Counted from the stretch's first letter, positions 28,173-37,645 are shown. The stretch is 64,000 nt of DNA from Actinomycetota bacterium (GCA_016870155.1 VGCE01000006.1:1-64000), one strand, 5' to 3'. Program-made: numbers and translations. Notes: generated by a model not told the origin, from the letters alone.

Positions 28173-30370
28173 GCCCCACGGTGGGGGAAAGCGGCAGGCC
28201 GCTGTTCGAGGAGCTGGGCCTGCTCGACACCGAGTACGACCGGGTGGTGGAGCTGATGGGCCGCGAGCCCACCGACCCCGAGCTGGTGATGTTCAGCCTC
28301 ATGTGGAGCGAGCACTGCTCCTACAAGCACAGCAAGCCGCTGCTCAAGGGGTTCCCCACCACCGGCCCGCGCGTGGTGATGGGCCCGGGCGAGAACGCCG
28401 GCGCGGTTGACGTGGGCGACGGCCTGGCGATCGTGTTCAAGGTGGAGAGCCACAACCACCCGAGCGCGGTGGAGCCCTTCGAGGGCGCGGCCACCGGGGT
28501 GGGCGGGATCGTGCGCGACATCATCGCCGTCGGTGCCAAGCCCATCGCGCTGCTCGACTCCCTCAGGTTCGGCAGGCTCGACGGCCGGCGCAGCCGGTTC
28601 CTCTTCCGTCGCGCGGTGGAGGGCATCGGCCATTACGGCAACTGCATCGGCATCCCCAACGTGGGCGGCGAGGTGCAGTTCGACGACCGCTACGAGGACT
28701 CGTGCCTGGTCAACGCCATGTGCGTGGGCGTGGTGCCGCACGACCAGATCCTCAGCTGCGCGGCCAGGGGAATCGGCAACCGCCTGGTGCTTATCGGCAA
28801 CCGCACCGGGCGCGACGGCATCGGCGGCGCCAGCGTGCTGGCCAGCGCCGAGCTGGGTGACGACGACACCGATAAGCGCCCCAGCGTGCAGGTGGGCGAC
28901 CCCTTCACCGAGCGCAAGCTGATGGACCTCTGCCAGGCGCTGAACGATGCCCACCTGCTGGTGGCGCTTCAGGACCTGGGCGCGGCGGGGCTCACCAGCG
29001 CGGCCAGCGAGATGGCCAGCCGCGGCGGCGTGGGCCTGGCGATCGACCTCGACCGTGTGCCGCTTCGCGAGCAGGGCATGGCCCCGGGCGAGGTGCTGGT
29101 GAGCGAGAGCCAGGAGCGCATGCTGGCCATCGTGGAGCCCGCGAAGATGGACGCCGTGGTGCAGATGGCCCGGCGCCACGAGCTGGACGCCACCGACATC
29201 GGCGAGGTCACGGGCACCGGGGAGCTCGAGGCGCTGTGGCGCGGCGAGGAGGTGGTGAGGATCCCCTCGCTGTACCTCACCGACGATGTGCCGTTCTACG
29301 ACGTGCCGCGCGACCCGGCGCCGGCGCCGGCGCCGATCGACCTGGCCACCGTGCCCGAGCCCGACGACCTGGCCGCGGCGTGGCTGGCGCTGATGGCCGA
29401 CCCCAACATCGCGAGCAAGCGCTGGGTGTTCCAGCAGTACGACCAGCTGGTGGGCGCCAACACCATGCGGCGCCCGGGTGGCGATGCCGGCGTGGTGAGG
29501 ATTCCCGGCACCGATCGCGCCATCGCGGTCACCCTCGACTGCGCCGAGTGGCACACCGAGCTGCAGCCCTATGAGGGCGGCATGGCGTCGGTGCTCGAGG
29601 CCGCGCGCAACGTGGCCTGCACGGGCGCGGTGCCCATCGCCGCCACCGACTGCCTCAACTACGCCAACCCCGAGAAGGGAAGCACCGGGTGGCGGCTGGC
29701 CGAGAGCATCCGCGGCATGGCCGACGCGCTCATCGCCATCGATGCACCCATCGTGAGCGGCAACGTGTCGCTCTACAACGAGAGCCCGCGCGGGCCCATC
29801 TACCCCACGCCCGTGGTGGGAATCGTCGGGCTGCTCGACGACGCATCCACCAGCATGGGGAGCGCGTTCGCCGAGGACGGCGACGCGGTGGTGCTGATCG
29901 GATACGGCGAGCCGCGCGTGGACGCCAGCAGGTACCTGGGCCGGTGCGATGGCCTGCCGCCCGCCCCCGAGCCGGCGATCGACGCCGCGCTGTTCCGCCT
30001 GCTGGCCGAGGGCGCACGGCAGCGCCTGCTGCGCGGTGCCCACGACGTGAGCGAGGGCGGCCTGGCCGTGGCGGTGGCCGAGAGCGCCATCGCGGGCGGC
30101 ATCGGCGCGGCGGTGCAGGTGGATCCCGGACGCCGCGCGGATGAGGCCCTGTTCGGGGAGGGCGGCGGCCGCGTGGTGGCCTCGTGCGACCCGGCCAACG
30201 TGGACGCCATCGCGGCCCTGGCCACGGGCGGGGTGACAGTCACCGTCATCGGCACGGTGGGCGGCGATGAGGTTTCGGTGGAGGCCGGAGGTTCCGCGGC
30301 ACGGGTGTCGCTTCACGATCTGGCCGAGGTGTGGGAAGGTTCGATCCCAGCCGCCCTGGAGGCAGCGTGA
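28169..30370 (+). CDS. purL: Phosphoribosylformylglycinamidine synthase subunit PurL
   Basis: A 733-residue ATP-dependent synthetase subunit that converts FGAR to FGAM with PurS and PurQ. It shows MWSEHCSYKHSK, ESHNHPSAVEPFEGAATG, SLRFGRL and the second-half repeat DCLNYANPEKG and ISGNVSLYN-like (VSGNVSLYNES). Near the C-terminus a GGTGACAGTCACC palindrome (30232-30244) encodes GVTVTV. Overlaps purQ and purF at its two ends. Confidence 0.97.
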   Translation: MSPTVGESGRPLFEELGLLDTEYDRVVELMGREPTDPELVMFSLMWSEHCSYKHSKPLLKGFPTTGPRVVMGPGENAGAVDVGDGLAIVFKVESHNHPSAVEPFEGAATGVGGIVRDIIAVGAKPIALLDSLRFGRLDGRRSRFLFRRAVEGIGHYGNCIGIPNVGGEVQFDDRYEDSCLVNAMCVGVVPHDQILSCAARGIGNRLVLIGNRTGRDGIGGASVLASAELGDDDTDKRPSVQVGDPFTERKLMDLCQALNDAHLLVALQDLGAAGLTSAASEMASRGGVGLAIDLDRVPLREQGMAPGEVLVSESQERMLAIVEPAKMDAVVQMARRHELDATDIGEVTGTGELEALWRGEEVVRIPSLYLTDDVPFYDVPRDPAPAPAPIDLATVPEPDDLAAAWLALMADPNIASKRWVFQQYDQLVGANTMRRPGGDAGVVRIPGTDRAIAVTLDCAEWHTELQPYEGGMASVLEAARNVACTGAVPIAATDCLNYANPEKGSTGWRLAESIRGMADALIAIDAPIVSGNVSLYNESPRGPIYPTPVVGIVGLLDDASTSMGSAFAEDGDAVVLIGYGEPRVDASRYLGRCDGLPPAPEPAIDAALFRLLAEGARQRLLRGAHDVSEGGLAVAVAESAIAGGIGAAVQVDPGRRADEALFGEGGGRVVASCDPANVDAIAALATGGVTVTVIGTVGGDEVSVEAGGSAARVSLHDLAEVWEGSIPAALEAA
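30232..30244. repeat. Single palindrome GGTGACAGTCACC inside purL
   Basis: A perfect copy of the 13-bp family motif, read in frame as GVTVT. In this beta-strand context Val-Thr repeats are unremarkable, so it may be either an old insertion or coincidence within the enriched family. Confidence 0.7.
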
Positions 30371-31791
30371 CCCGGCTCGAGGACCCCATGGACGGGGACC
30401 ACCCCAACGAGGAGTGCGGAGTGTTCGGCGTGTTCGCGCCGGACCGCGACGTGGCACGCATCACCTTCTTCGGCCTGCACGCGCTGCAGCACCGAGGGCA
30501 GGAGAGCGCCGGCATCGCCGTGAGCGACGGCGAGCACGTGATGGTGCAGCGCGAGCTGGGCCTGGTCTCGTCGGTGTTCGACGAGCCATCGCTGCGCAGC
30601 CTGGTGGGCCACGCCGCCATCGGCCACGTGCGGTACTCCACCACCGGCAAGAACAAGTGGGACAACGCCCAGCCGGTGGCCCTGCCGCGCGGCGACGGCC
30701 TGGTGGCGCTCGGCCACAACGGCAACCTCACCAACAGCGACGCCCTGCGCCGGCGCGTGGAGGACATGGGGCACGAGCTTCGCGCCACCACCGACAGCGA
30801 GCTCATCACCGCGCTGCTGGCGCACGAGCCCGGCAGCCTGCTCGATGCGGTATGCAACGTGATGCCCCTGCTGCAGGGCGCCTATTCGATCGTGGCGCTC
30901 ACCGAGGACGAGCTGGTGGCGTTCCGCGACCCCAACGGCGTGCGGCCGCTGGTGATCGGCAAGCTCGATGGTGGCTGGGTGGTGGCCAGCGAGACCTGCG
31001 CGCTCGACCAGGTGGGCGCCGAGTTCGAGCGCGAGGTGGCATCGGGCGAGGCCGTGCGCATCACGGCCGAGGGCACCGAGATCCGCCAGGCCATGCCGGC
31101 CACCACCCGCAGCCTGTGCATCTTCGAGGCCATCTACTTCGCGCGGCCCGACAGCATCCTCGACGACACCGCCGTGTGGCAGCTGCGCCACGACATGGGC
31201 ACCGAGTTGGCCCGCGAGAGCGTGCCCGGGGCCGACCTGGTGGTGGGCCTGCCCGACTCCGGCACGCCGGCGGCCATCGGCTTCGCCAAGGAGAGCGGCA
31301 TCCCGTTCTCCGAGGCCGTGGTGAGGAACCGCTACGTGGGCCGGTCATTCATCCAGCCCGACCAGGAGCTTCGCGCCAACGGCGTGAAGCTGAAGTTCAA
31401 CCCGCTGGTGAGCGTGATCGAGGGCAAGCGCCTGGTGGTGGTGGACGACAGCATCGTGCGCGGCACCACCACCCGCCGCACGGTGCAGATGCTCAAGGAC
31501 GCCGGCGCCGCCGAAGTGCACCTGCGCATCTCGAGCCCGCCCATCACATGGCCGTGTTTCTACGGAATCGACATGGCCGACCGCGACGAGCTGATCGCCG
31601 TGGGCCAGACCGAGGCCGAGATCGCCGCGGCCGTGGGCGCCGACTCGCTGCACTACCTCACGCTCGAGGGCCTGCAGCGCGCCGTGGGCCGCCCGGCCGA
31701 CGCCTACTGCCGCGCGTGCTTCACGGGCGAGTACCCCATCCCCGTGCCCGACGCGTCGGGCAAGGAGAGGTTCGAGGCCGCAGCGCGCTGA
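30367..31791 (+). CDS. purF: Amidophosphoribosyltransferase, iron-sulfur type
   Basis: A 474-residue enzyme for the first committed purine step, PRPP plus glutamine to phosphoribosylamine. A 16-residue propeptide precedes the nucleophile Cys17 (NEECGVFGVF), as in the Bacillus subtilis enzyme. The four cysteines of the [4Fe-4S] cluster are visible in RSLCIFEAIY, ITWPCFYGID and DAYCRACF. The PRPP loop VVDDSIVRGTTTR is intact. GTG start inside the purL stop. Purine nucleotide feedback is expected from the family. Confidence 0.96.
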   Translation: MTRLEDPMDGDHPNEECGVFGVFAPDRDVARITFFGLHALQHRGQESAGIAVSDGEHVMVQRELGLVSSVFDEPSLRSLVGHAAIGHVRYSTTGKNKWDNAQPVALPRGDGLVALGHNGNLTNSDALRRRVEDMGHELRATTDSELITALLAHEPGSLLDAVCNVMPLLQGAYSIVALTEDELVAFRDPNGVRPLVIGKLDGGWVVASETCALDQVGAEFEREVASGEAVRITAEGTEIRQAMPATTRSLCIFEAIYFARPDSILDDTAVWQLRHDMGTELARESVPGADLVVGLPDSGTPAAIGFAKESGIPFSEAVVRNRYVGRSFIQPDQELRANGVKLKFNPLVSVIEGKRLVVVDDSIVRGTTTRRTVQMLKDAGAAEVHLRISSPPITWPCFYGIDMADRDELIAVGQTEAEIAAAVGADSLHYLTLEGLQRAVGRPADAYCRACFTGEYPIPVPDASGKERFEAAAR

Positions 31792-31793
31792 GC

Positions 31794-31864
31794 ACCCCGG
31801 TGTCAGGCACTTAACCGAGGCGCACGGAAAACGCGCGGCTCGGTTAAGTGCCTGACACCGGGGT
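31794..31864. repeat. Long perfect inverted repeat between purF and purM
   Basis: Two 26-nt arms, 31794-31819 and 31839-31864, are exact inverted copies around a 19-nt loop. The arms begin ACCCCGGTGTCAGGCACTTA. The structure sits 2 nt after the purF stop and could act as a terminator or RNA stabiliser. The same arms occur at 48106-48176. Confidence 0.9.
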
Positions 31865-31884
31865 TTGGCGCCGCACTCACCCGG

Positions 31885-31890
31885 TAGCCT
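31885..31890 (+). promoter_or_regulatory. -10 box TAGCCT of a leaderless purM promoter
   Basis: TAGCCT ends 6 nt before the purM GTG. It lies just after the inverted repeat, so purM-purN-purH can be transcribed even if that hairpin ends the upstream transcript. Confidence 0.5.
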
Positions 31891-31896
31891 CCGCCC

Positions 31897-32862
31897 GTGG
31901 CCGACCGGGGGATCTCCTACGACGACGCGGGTGTCAACCTCGATGCCGCGCGGGTTCTCAGCGAAGGCATCCGCGACCTGGTGCACGGGGGCACCACGGG
32001 GTTCGCCGGCACGCTGCCCATGCCCCCCATGCGCGACGGCGTGCTGGTGGCCTGCACCGACGGCGTGGGCACCAAGGTGCTGCTCGCGCGGCAGATGGGG
32101 GACGTCTCCGGCCTTGGGCAGGACCTGGTGGCCATGAGCGTCAACGACCTCGTATGCACCGGTGCCCGGCCGCTGTTCTTCCTCGACTACCTGGCCGTGG
32201 GCAAGCTCGATCCGGACGAGGCGAAGGTGATCATCGGCGCGGTGCGCGAGGCCTGCCTCGACTCGGGATGCGTGCTGCTGGGCGGCGAGACCGCCGAGAT
32301 GCCCGGGCTCTACGCCGAGGGTCATTTCGACATGGCCGGGTTCGCCGTGGGTGTCGTGGAGCGGGCCGACATGCTGGGCCCTGAGAAGGTGCAAGCCGGC
32401 GATGTGATCGTCGGCATCGAGAGCAGCGGAATCCACAGCAACGGGTACTCGCTGGTGCGCGCCCTGATGGACTCCGGCGCCGCGGTGCCCGACCCCTCGC
32501 TGCTCGCCCCCACGCGCCTGTATCCGGCTGACGTGAAAGCACTGCAGGCCTCGGGCGTGGAGCTGCACGCCGCCGCGCACATCACCGGCGGCGGGCTGCC
32601 CGAGAACCTGCCCAGGGCCTTCCCCGATGGCCTGCGCCCGGTGCTGAAGAAGGGCTCGTGGCCCCAGGCCCCGGCCATCGCGCACGTGCTGGCCGGCGGC
32701 GCGGTGGATGAGTCGTCGGCCTGGGACACATTCAACATGGGCCTCGGCATGTGCCTGGTCATGCCCGCGGCGGCCGCCGACCGGGCGCTGGCGATCGTCG
32801 GGGGCAGCCACATCGTCGGCAGGGTCGAGGCGGGCCCCGCCGGACTGGCCTGGGAGGGCTGA
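31897..32862 (+). CDS. purM: Phosphoribosylformylglycinamidine cyclo-ligase (AIR synthetase)
   Basis: A 321-residue enzyme that closes FGAM to AIR with ATP. It shows ISYDDAGVNLDAA at the start, ACTDGVGTKVLLA, the ATP-binding loop GGETAEMPGLY and HITGGGLPENLPR. GTG 31897 follows the TAGCCT box by 6 nt. The stop overlaps the purN ATG (TGATG). Length is slightly short of the usual 340-350 residues because the C-terminus ends soon after the last strand. Confidence 0.96.
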   Translation: MADRGISYDDAGVNLDAARVLSEGIRDLVHGGTTGFAGTLPMPPMRDGVLVACTDGVGTKVLLARQMGDVSGLGQDLVAMSVNDLVCTGARPLFFLDYLAVGKLDPDEAKVIIGAVREACLDSGCVLLGGETAEMPGLYAEGHFDMAGFAVGVVERADMLGPEKVQAGDVIVGIESSGIHSNGYSLVRALMDSGAAVPDPSLLAPTRLYPADVKALQASGVELHAAAHITGGGLPENLPRAFPDGLRPVLKKGSWPQAPAIAHVLAGGAVDESSAWDTFNMGLGMCLVMPAAAADRALAIVGGSHIVGRVEAGPAGLAWEG

Positions 32863-33488
32863 TGCTTCGCGTGGTGGTGATGGTGTCGGGCAATGGGTCG
32901 AACCTGCAGGCCCTGATCGACAACGTGCACCGCAACGACAAGGTGGATGCCCAGATCGTGCTGGTGGTGTGCTCCAAGGACGGCGCCAAGGCGCTCGACC
33001 GGGCCGCCGAGGCGGACATCGCCACGGAGGTGGTGGCGCTGGCCGACCCGTCGCAACGCATCGACCGTGACGCCCGGCTCAACGAGGTGATCGGCCGCGC
33101 CGAGCCCGACCTCATCGTGATGGCCGGGTGGATGAGCATCGTCACCGGCACGTTCCTCGACTCCTTCCCCGACAAGGTCATCAACCTGCACCCGTCGCTG
33201 CTGCCCGCCTTCCCCGGCATGCAGGCGATCGAAGACGCCCTCGACTGGGGCGTGTGCCTCACCGGAGTCACCGTGCACATCGCGGAGGAGGCCGTGGACG
33301 GCGGGCCGCCGATTCTCCAGGAGCCCGTGCCGATCCTGGCCGACGACACGCTCGAAACCCTGAGCGAGCGGGTGCACGGGGTGGAGCACCGGCTGCTGGT
33401 GCGGTGCGTCACGCTCTACGCACAGGGGAAGATCCGCCGCGACCGGTCGCGGCTTCGCCGGATGATCGTCGACGAGGGAGGTTCCTGA
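32862..33488 (+). CDS. purN: Phosphoribosylglycinamide formyltransferase
   Basis: A 208-residue enzyme that formylates GAR with 10-formyl-tetrahydrofolate. It shows VVVMVSGNGSNLQALID near the start, MAGWMSIVTG, NLHPSLLPAFPGM (with the catalytic Asn-His) and the metal/folate loop GVTVHIAEEAVDGGPPI. Coupled to purM. Follows the pathway order GAR to FGAR, although gene order here is not pathway order. Confidence 0.96.
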   Translation: MLRVVVMVSGNGSNLQALIDNVHRNDKVDAQIVLVVCSKDGAKALDRAAEADIATEVVALADPSQRIDRDARLNEVIGRAEPDLIVMAGWMSIVTGTFLDSFPDKVINLHPSLLPAFPGMQAIEDALDWGVCLTGVTVHIAEEAVDGGPPILQEPVPILADDTLETLSERVHGVEHRLLVRCVTLYAQGKIRRDRSRLRRMIVDEGGS

Positions 33489-33489
33489 G

Positions 33490-35052
33490 GTGGCAACGCG
33501 ACGCGCGCTGCTGTCGGTGTCCGACAAGACGGGCCTGGTGGACCTGGCCCGGGGGCTCGCCGCCGAGGGGGTGCAGCTCATCAGCACCGGCGGCACCGCG
33601 AAGGCGCTGCGCGACGCGGGGCTGGAGGTCACCGACGTGAGCGAGGTCACCGGCCACCCCGAGATCATGGGAGGCCGGGTGAAGACCCTGCACCCCAAGG
33701 TGCACGGGGGCATCCTCGCCCGAAAGGACAACCCCGGCGACGCCGAGGACATGGCGGCGAACGGCATCGAGGCCATCGACATGGTGGTGGTGAACCTCTA
33801 CCCCTTCGAGGAGGCCGCGGCCAAGGACGGGCTGGGCCGCGCCGACGTGGTGGAGGAGATCGACATCGGCGGCCCGGCCATGGTGCGGGCGTCGGCCAAG
33901 AACCACGACCGCGTGGCCATCGTCACCGACCCCTCGCAGTATGAGTCGGTGCTGGCCGAGGTGACCGGCGGCGGCTGGGTGAGCGACGCCACCCGACGGG
34001 CGCTGGCGGCCGCGGCCTTCCGCAAGACGGCCGCATACGACACCGCCATCGCCGCCTGGATGGCGTCGCAGGGCGACGGCGATGTGGACTTCCCCGACCG
34101 CTTCACCGTGGGCTTCCGCAAGGAACTCGAGTGCAGCTACGGCGAGAACCCCCACCAGCGGGGTGCCTACTACCGGCAGATCGGCGCGCCCCAGCACCTG
34201 CTTGGCGGGGTGGAGGTGCGCCACGGAAAGCCGCTGAGCTACAACAACCTGCTCGATGTCGACGCCGCCCGCGGCCTTGCCGCGGAGTTCGACGACCCCG
34301 CCGTGGTGATCATCAAGCACAACAACCCCTGCGGCGTGGCGCTGGGCGACGACCTGGCAAGCGCCTACCTGCGCGCCAAGGCCTGCGACCCGGTGTCGGC
34401 GTTCGGCGGCGTGTACGCGATGAACCGCACGGTGGACCTCGCCCTGGCCGAGCACCTGGCCGAGATGTTCGTGGAGGTGCTGTGGGCGCCGGGCTACGAC
34501 GAGGACGCCTTCGAGGTGCTCACCCGCAAGCCCAACGTGCGCCTGCTCGACACCGGCGGAGAACCGGTGCGCCCCGGCAACCCCGGCGAGCCGGTGTACC
34601 GCCGGGTGCTCGGCGGCGTGCTGGTGCAGGACGCCGACGACGTGCGCGAGGCCCGTGACACCATGAGCGTGGTCACCAAGCGCGCGCCCAGCGATCAGGA
34701 GTGGGCCGACCTGGTGTTCGCGTGGAAGGTGGCCAAGCACGTGAAGAGCAACGCCATCGTGTTCGCCAAGGACGGTGCCACGGTGGGCATCGGCGCCGGC
34801 CAGATGAGCCGCGTGGACAGCGTGCGCATCGCCACCTCGAAGGCCGCCGACTACGACCTGCCCATCGAGGGCAGCGCCATGGCAAGCGACGCCTTCTTCC
34901 CCTTCCCCGACGCGCCGGTGCAGGCCATCGAGGGCGGGGCCACAGCCATCGCGCACCCCGGGGGGTCGATCCGCGACGACGAGGTCATCGAGGCCGTCGA
35001 GGCCCTCGACGCCGCGATGGTCACCACCGGGCACCGGCACTTCCGGCACTGA
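33490..35052 (+). CDS. purH: Bifunctional AICAR formyltransferase/IMP cyclohydrolase
   Basis: A 520-residue enzyme for the last two steps to IMP. The N-terminal IMP cyclohydrolase domain opens RRALLSVSDKTGLVDLARG and has KTLHPKVHGGILA. The C-terminal AICAR transformylase domain has SYGENPHQRGAYY, KHNNPCGVALG, KSNAIVFAKDGATVGIGAG and the terminal HRHFRH. GTG start 2 nt after the purN stop. The stop overlaps the CTG start of the following glycosyltransferase. Confidence 0.97.
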   Translation: MATRRALLSVSDKTGLVDLARGLAAEGVQLISTGGTAKALRDAGLEVTDVSEVTGHPEIMGGRVKTLHPKVHGGILARKDNPGDAEDMAANGIEAIDMVVVNLYPFEEAAAKDGLGRADVVEEIDIGGPAMVRASAKNHDRVAIVTDPSQYESVLAEVTGGGWVSDATRRALAAAAFRKTAAYDTAIAAWMASQGDGDVDFPDRFTVGFRKELECSYGENPHQRGAYYRQIGAPQHLLGGVEVRHGKPLSYNNLLDVDAARGLAAEFDDPAVVIIKHNNPCGVALGDDLASAYLRAKACDPVSAFGGVYAMNRTVDLALAEHLAEMFVEVLWAPGYDEDAFEVLTRKPNVRLLDTGGEPVRPGNPGEPVYRRVLGGVLVQDADDVREARDTMSVVTKRAPSDQEWADLVFAWKVAKHVKSNAIVFAKDGATVGIGAGQMSRVDSVRIATSKAADYDLPIEGSAMASDAFFPFPDAPVQAIEGGATAIAHPGGSIRDDEVIEAVEALDAAMVTTGHRHFRH

Positions 35053-36212
35053 TCTGGGCGGTCGTCATCGGGGCGCTGGCCCTGGCGTGCTGGGCGGGCG
35101 TGCTGCTGCACCCCGCCCGGCCCTGGGACCTGCGGCCCGTAGACGACGACGACCCACCGCCGCCCGACCCGCCGGCCTGGCCGGCGGTGGGCGTGGTGAT
35201 CCCGGCCCGCAACGAGGCCAAGTCCATCGGGCCGACGCTCGGCGCGCTCGCCCAGCAGGACTACCCGGGTGAGATGCGCATCGTGGTCGTGGATGAACGA
35301 TCGTCCGATGCCACCGGCGCCGTGGCCCGTGAGATGGCGCGGGTGTCGCAGGTGCCTATCGAGGTCATCACCGGCGAGCCCCTGCCCGACGGCTGGGCCG
35401 GGAAGGTGTGGGGCATGGACCAGGGCGTGCGCCGCCACGACGCCATCGGCAACCCCGAGTGGCTGCTGCTCACCGATGCCGACATCCACCACGCGCCCGA
35501 TTCAGTGCGGCGGCTGGTGGCAGATGCCCTGGGCCGCCGCGTGGCGCTCGACAGCCGCATGGCGCGGCTGCGCTGCGAGTCGTTCGCCGAGCGGCTGCTC
35601 ATCCCGCCATTCGTGCTGTTCTTCTTCCTGCTCTACCCCCTGCGCTGGGCCAACCGCGCAGGAAGCCGCACGGCGTCGGCGGCGGGAGGCTGCGTGCTGG
35701 TCAGCACCGAGGCGCTGTCGCAGGCCGGGGGGCTGCAGTCGATACGCAGGGCGCTCATCGACGACCTCTCGCTGGTGCGCCGGGTGAAGCACGTGGCAGG
35801 CCTCCCCACTCGCCTGGCGCTCAGCCGCACGCGGGTGGTGAGCACCCGCCCCTATGAGGATATCGGCGACGTGTGGACCATGGTGCGCCGCAGCGCCTTT
35901 ACGCAGCTGCGCCGCAACTGGCTGCTGCTGGCCGGCGTGCTCGCGGTGCTGCTACTCATGTTCGCCGGACCCATCGTGGCGCTGGTGGCCGGCATCGTGG
36001 GCGCGGCCATCGGTGGCGGCAGCCCGGCATGGTGGGCGCTGGGCCTGGGATTCGCGGGCTGGCTCGCCATGGCGGTGGCCGACGGCCCCACCGCGCGCGA
36101 GTTCGGCCTGGGCCTGGGCTGGCAACTGGCACTCCCGCTGAGCGGCCTGCTCTACGGAGCCATGACCCTCGACTCCGCGCTGCGAGGCCCACGAGGAGGC
36201 GGCTGGAGATAG
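35049..36212 (+). CDS. HpnB-like family 2 glycosyltransferase, membrane-bound, apparent CTG start
   Basis: A protein of about 387 residues. It opens with a transmembrane helix (IWAVVIGALALACWAGVLL), followed by a GT-A domain with VVIPARNEAKSIGPTLGAL, LLTDADIHHAPDS, the HpnB-typical LRCESFAERLLIPPFVLFFF, SAAGGCVLV and ALIDDLSLVRRV. C-terminal membrane helices follow. HpnB relatives occur with hopanoid genes, but none is nearby. The only start that keeps the first helix is CTG 35049, overlapping the purH TGA. The next in-frame GTG (about 35100) would cut that helix. Confidence 0.85.
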   Translation: MIWAVVIGALALACWAGVLLHPARPWDLRPVDDDDPPPPDPPAWPAVGVVIPARNEAKSIGPTLGALAQQDYPGEMRIVVVDERSSDATGAVAREMARVSQVPIEVITGEPLPDGWAGKVWGMDQGVRRHDAIGNPEWLLLTDADIHHAPDSVRRLVADALGRRVALDSRMARLRCESFAERLLIPPFVLFFFLLYPLRWANRAGSRTASAAGGCVLVSTEALSQAGGLQSIRRALIDDLSLVRRVKHVAGLPTRLALSRTRVVSTRPYEDIGDVWTMVRRSAFTQLRRNWLLLAGVLAVLLLMFAGPIVALVAGIVGAAIGGGSPAWWALGLGFAGWLAMAVADGPTAREFGLGLGWQLALPLSGLLYGAMTLDSALRGPRGGGWR

Positions 36213-36225
36213 CGACCGGCCCATC

Positions 36226-36261
36226 CGTGACAGTCACCGGAGACAACTGGTGACAGTCACC
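36226..36261. repeat. Palindrome doublet, 10-bp spacer (first copy CGTGACAGTCACC)
   Basis: Copies at 36226-36238 (one mismatch at the first base) and 36249-36261 (perfect) with exactly 10 nt between. They lie in the 188-bp gap between the glycosyltransferase and the protease gene. Confidence 0.8.
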
Positions 36262-36326
36262 ATGAGTGGCGCGGCGGCGGCGACTGGCGCTCGCAAGCAG
36301 GGAATTTTGGCCTGAGGGCGCCAGGG

Positions 36327-36362
36327 GGTGACAGTCACCGCGATCGGGTGGTGACTGTCACC
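36327..36362. repeat. Palindrome doublet GGTGACWGTCACC x2, 10-bp spacer
   Basis: Perfect copies at 36327-36339 (A centre) and 36350-36362 (T centre), 10 nt apart, able to pair as a 13-bp hairpin. The second copy ends 25 nt before the -10 box of the protease gene, so a bound protein could affect its promoter. Confidence 0.85.
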
Positions 36363-36387
36363 GGGGGTAAGTGGCCCGGGTCAGGTC

Positions 36388-36393
36388 TAGCCT
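36388..36393 (+). promoter_or_regulatory. -10 box TAGCCT of a leaderless protease promoter
   Basis: TAGCCT ends 7 nt before the GTG at 36401 and no Shine-Dalgarno sequence is present. Confidence 0.5.
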
Positions 36394-36400
36394 GACGCGC

Positions 36401-37645
36401 GTGAGGTGCCGTTTCCTGCTCGTGTCGCTGCTGGCCGCGCTCGCCGTTGCACCGGCGGCCGTGGCGGACATTCCCCCGGGCGTGCCGGATCCCCTCGCCG
36501 CCGAGCCGCTCAACCGCGCGGCGCTCATCGCCATGCCGGCGGTGTGGCAGGTGGAGGTGGCCGCTTACATGACCGGCCTGCAGACCAAGGACGGTACGGT
36601 CATCGCCCTTCCGCCGCGCGCGCGCAACGTGCGCCGCGAGGGCACCGCCTTCGCCGTCACCCCCGACGGCTACCTGGTCACCGCCCTGCACGTGATCCAG
36701 CCCACGGCCGACGACCTGGCCCAGGCCGCGTACTTCCAGTACCTGGCCGTGTCCGGCAAGCCGCACAGCGCCGCAATCGCGGCGCAGTGGGTGAAGGACA
36801 ACGAGGCCACGCCCGTGGGGCTGGCCCCCGTGCAGCGCGTGGTGCGGGCATCGGCCGCCGGCGCCGCCGCGCGCACCAACCGGGGCGCGGCACCGCAGGT
36901 GATCGAGACCGATGAGCTGCGCGACATCGCGGTGATCCGCGTGCCCAACGTCACCGACACCCCTTCCATCGGCCTCGACCGCGGCCTCGACCCCGGCACG
37001 CCGGTGGCCACGCTGGGCTTCGGTGATGAGGACCCCTTCGCCGGGCCCCAACGCGGTGCGCTCGTTCCCGCCGTGCGCTTCGGCGTAATCGGTGAGACCG
37101 GTGAGATGGAGAAGAACCCGCTGAGGATCCTCACCCTCATCACGAATGAGGTGCAGAAGGGCGACTCGGGCGGACCGGCCGTGGACCGCAACGGGCGCGC
37201 CCGCGGCGTGGTGCTGATCAAGCGCGCGGCGGGCGGCGGCGCCATGGCCCCCACCGACGAGATCCTGCGCGTGCTCGACCGCGCCAACATCCGGGGCTGG
37301 GAGGGCCGCACGCAGTCGCTCTACCGCGACGCCATCGATCGCGTCACCAAGTTCGACCTCGCAGGCGCGCGCGCCGACCTGCGCCGCACCCTGGCCAGCT
37401 ACCCCGCCCACGGGTTGGCGGCCTACGAGATCGCCCAGCTCGACCAGCTCAAGCGCGCCCGCCTCAGCCTGGCGGGCGAGCCCTGGTACAAGGGCGGCCT
37501 GGTGGCCGCGGGCATCACCGGGCTGGTGATCGCGCTCATCCTCGCCGTGCTGCTGTGGAAGGCCGTCAACCGGTCGCCCGGCGTGCTGGGCCCGCGCGAC
37601 CGCAAGGCGCCCTTCGACCAGGAGGGCGGCGAGGACGAGCCCTAG
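36401..37645 (+). CDS. Exported, membrane-anchored trypsin-like serine protease
   Basis: A 414-residue protein. Signal peptide (RFLLVSLLAALAVAPAAVA), then a chymotrypsin-fold protease with the triad visible: His in GYLVTALHVIQ, Asp in ELRDIAVIRV and Ser in KGDSGGPAVD. A large insert follows the His. After the protease comes a helical region (DAIDRVTKFDLAGARADLRR) resembling a TPR, then a transmembrane helix (GLVAAGITGLVIALILAVLL) and a short charged cytoplasmic tail. It probably acts outside the membrane as a quality-control or signalling protease. Confidence 0.82.
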   Translation: MRCRFLLVSLLAALAVAPAAVADIPPGVPDPLAAEPLNRAALIAMPAVWQVEVAAYMTGLQTKDGTVIALPPRARNVRREGTAFAVTPDGYLVTALHVIQPTADDLAQAAYFQYLAVSGKPHSAAIAAQWVKDNEATPVGLAPVQRVVRASAAGAAARTNRGAAPQVIETDELRDIAVIRVPNVTDTPSIGLDRGLDPGTPVATLGFGDEDPFAGPQRGALVPAVRFGVIGETGEMEKNPLRILTLITNEVQKGDSGGPAVDRNGRARGVVLIKRAAGGGAMAPTDEILRVLDRANIRGWEGRTQSLYRDAIDRVTKFDLAGARADLRRTLASYPAHGLAAYEIAQLDQLKRARLSLAGEPWYKGGLVAAGITGLVIALILAVLLWKAVNRSPGVLGPRDRKAPFDQEGGEDEP

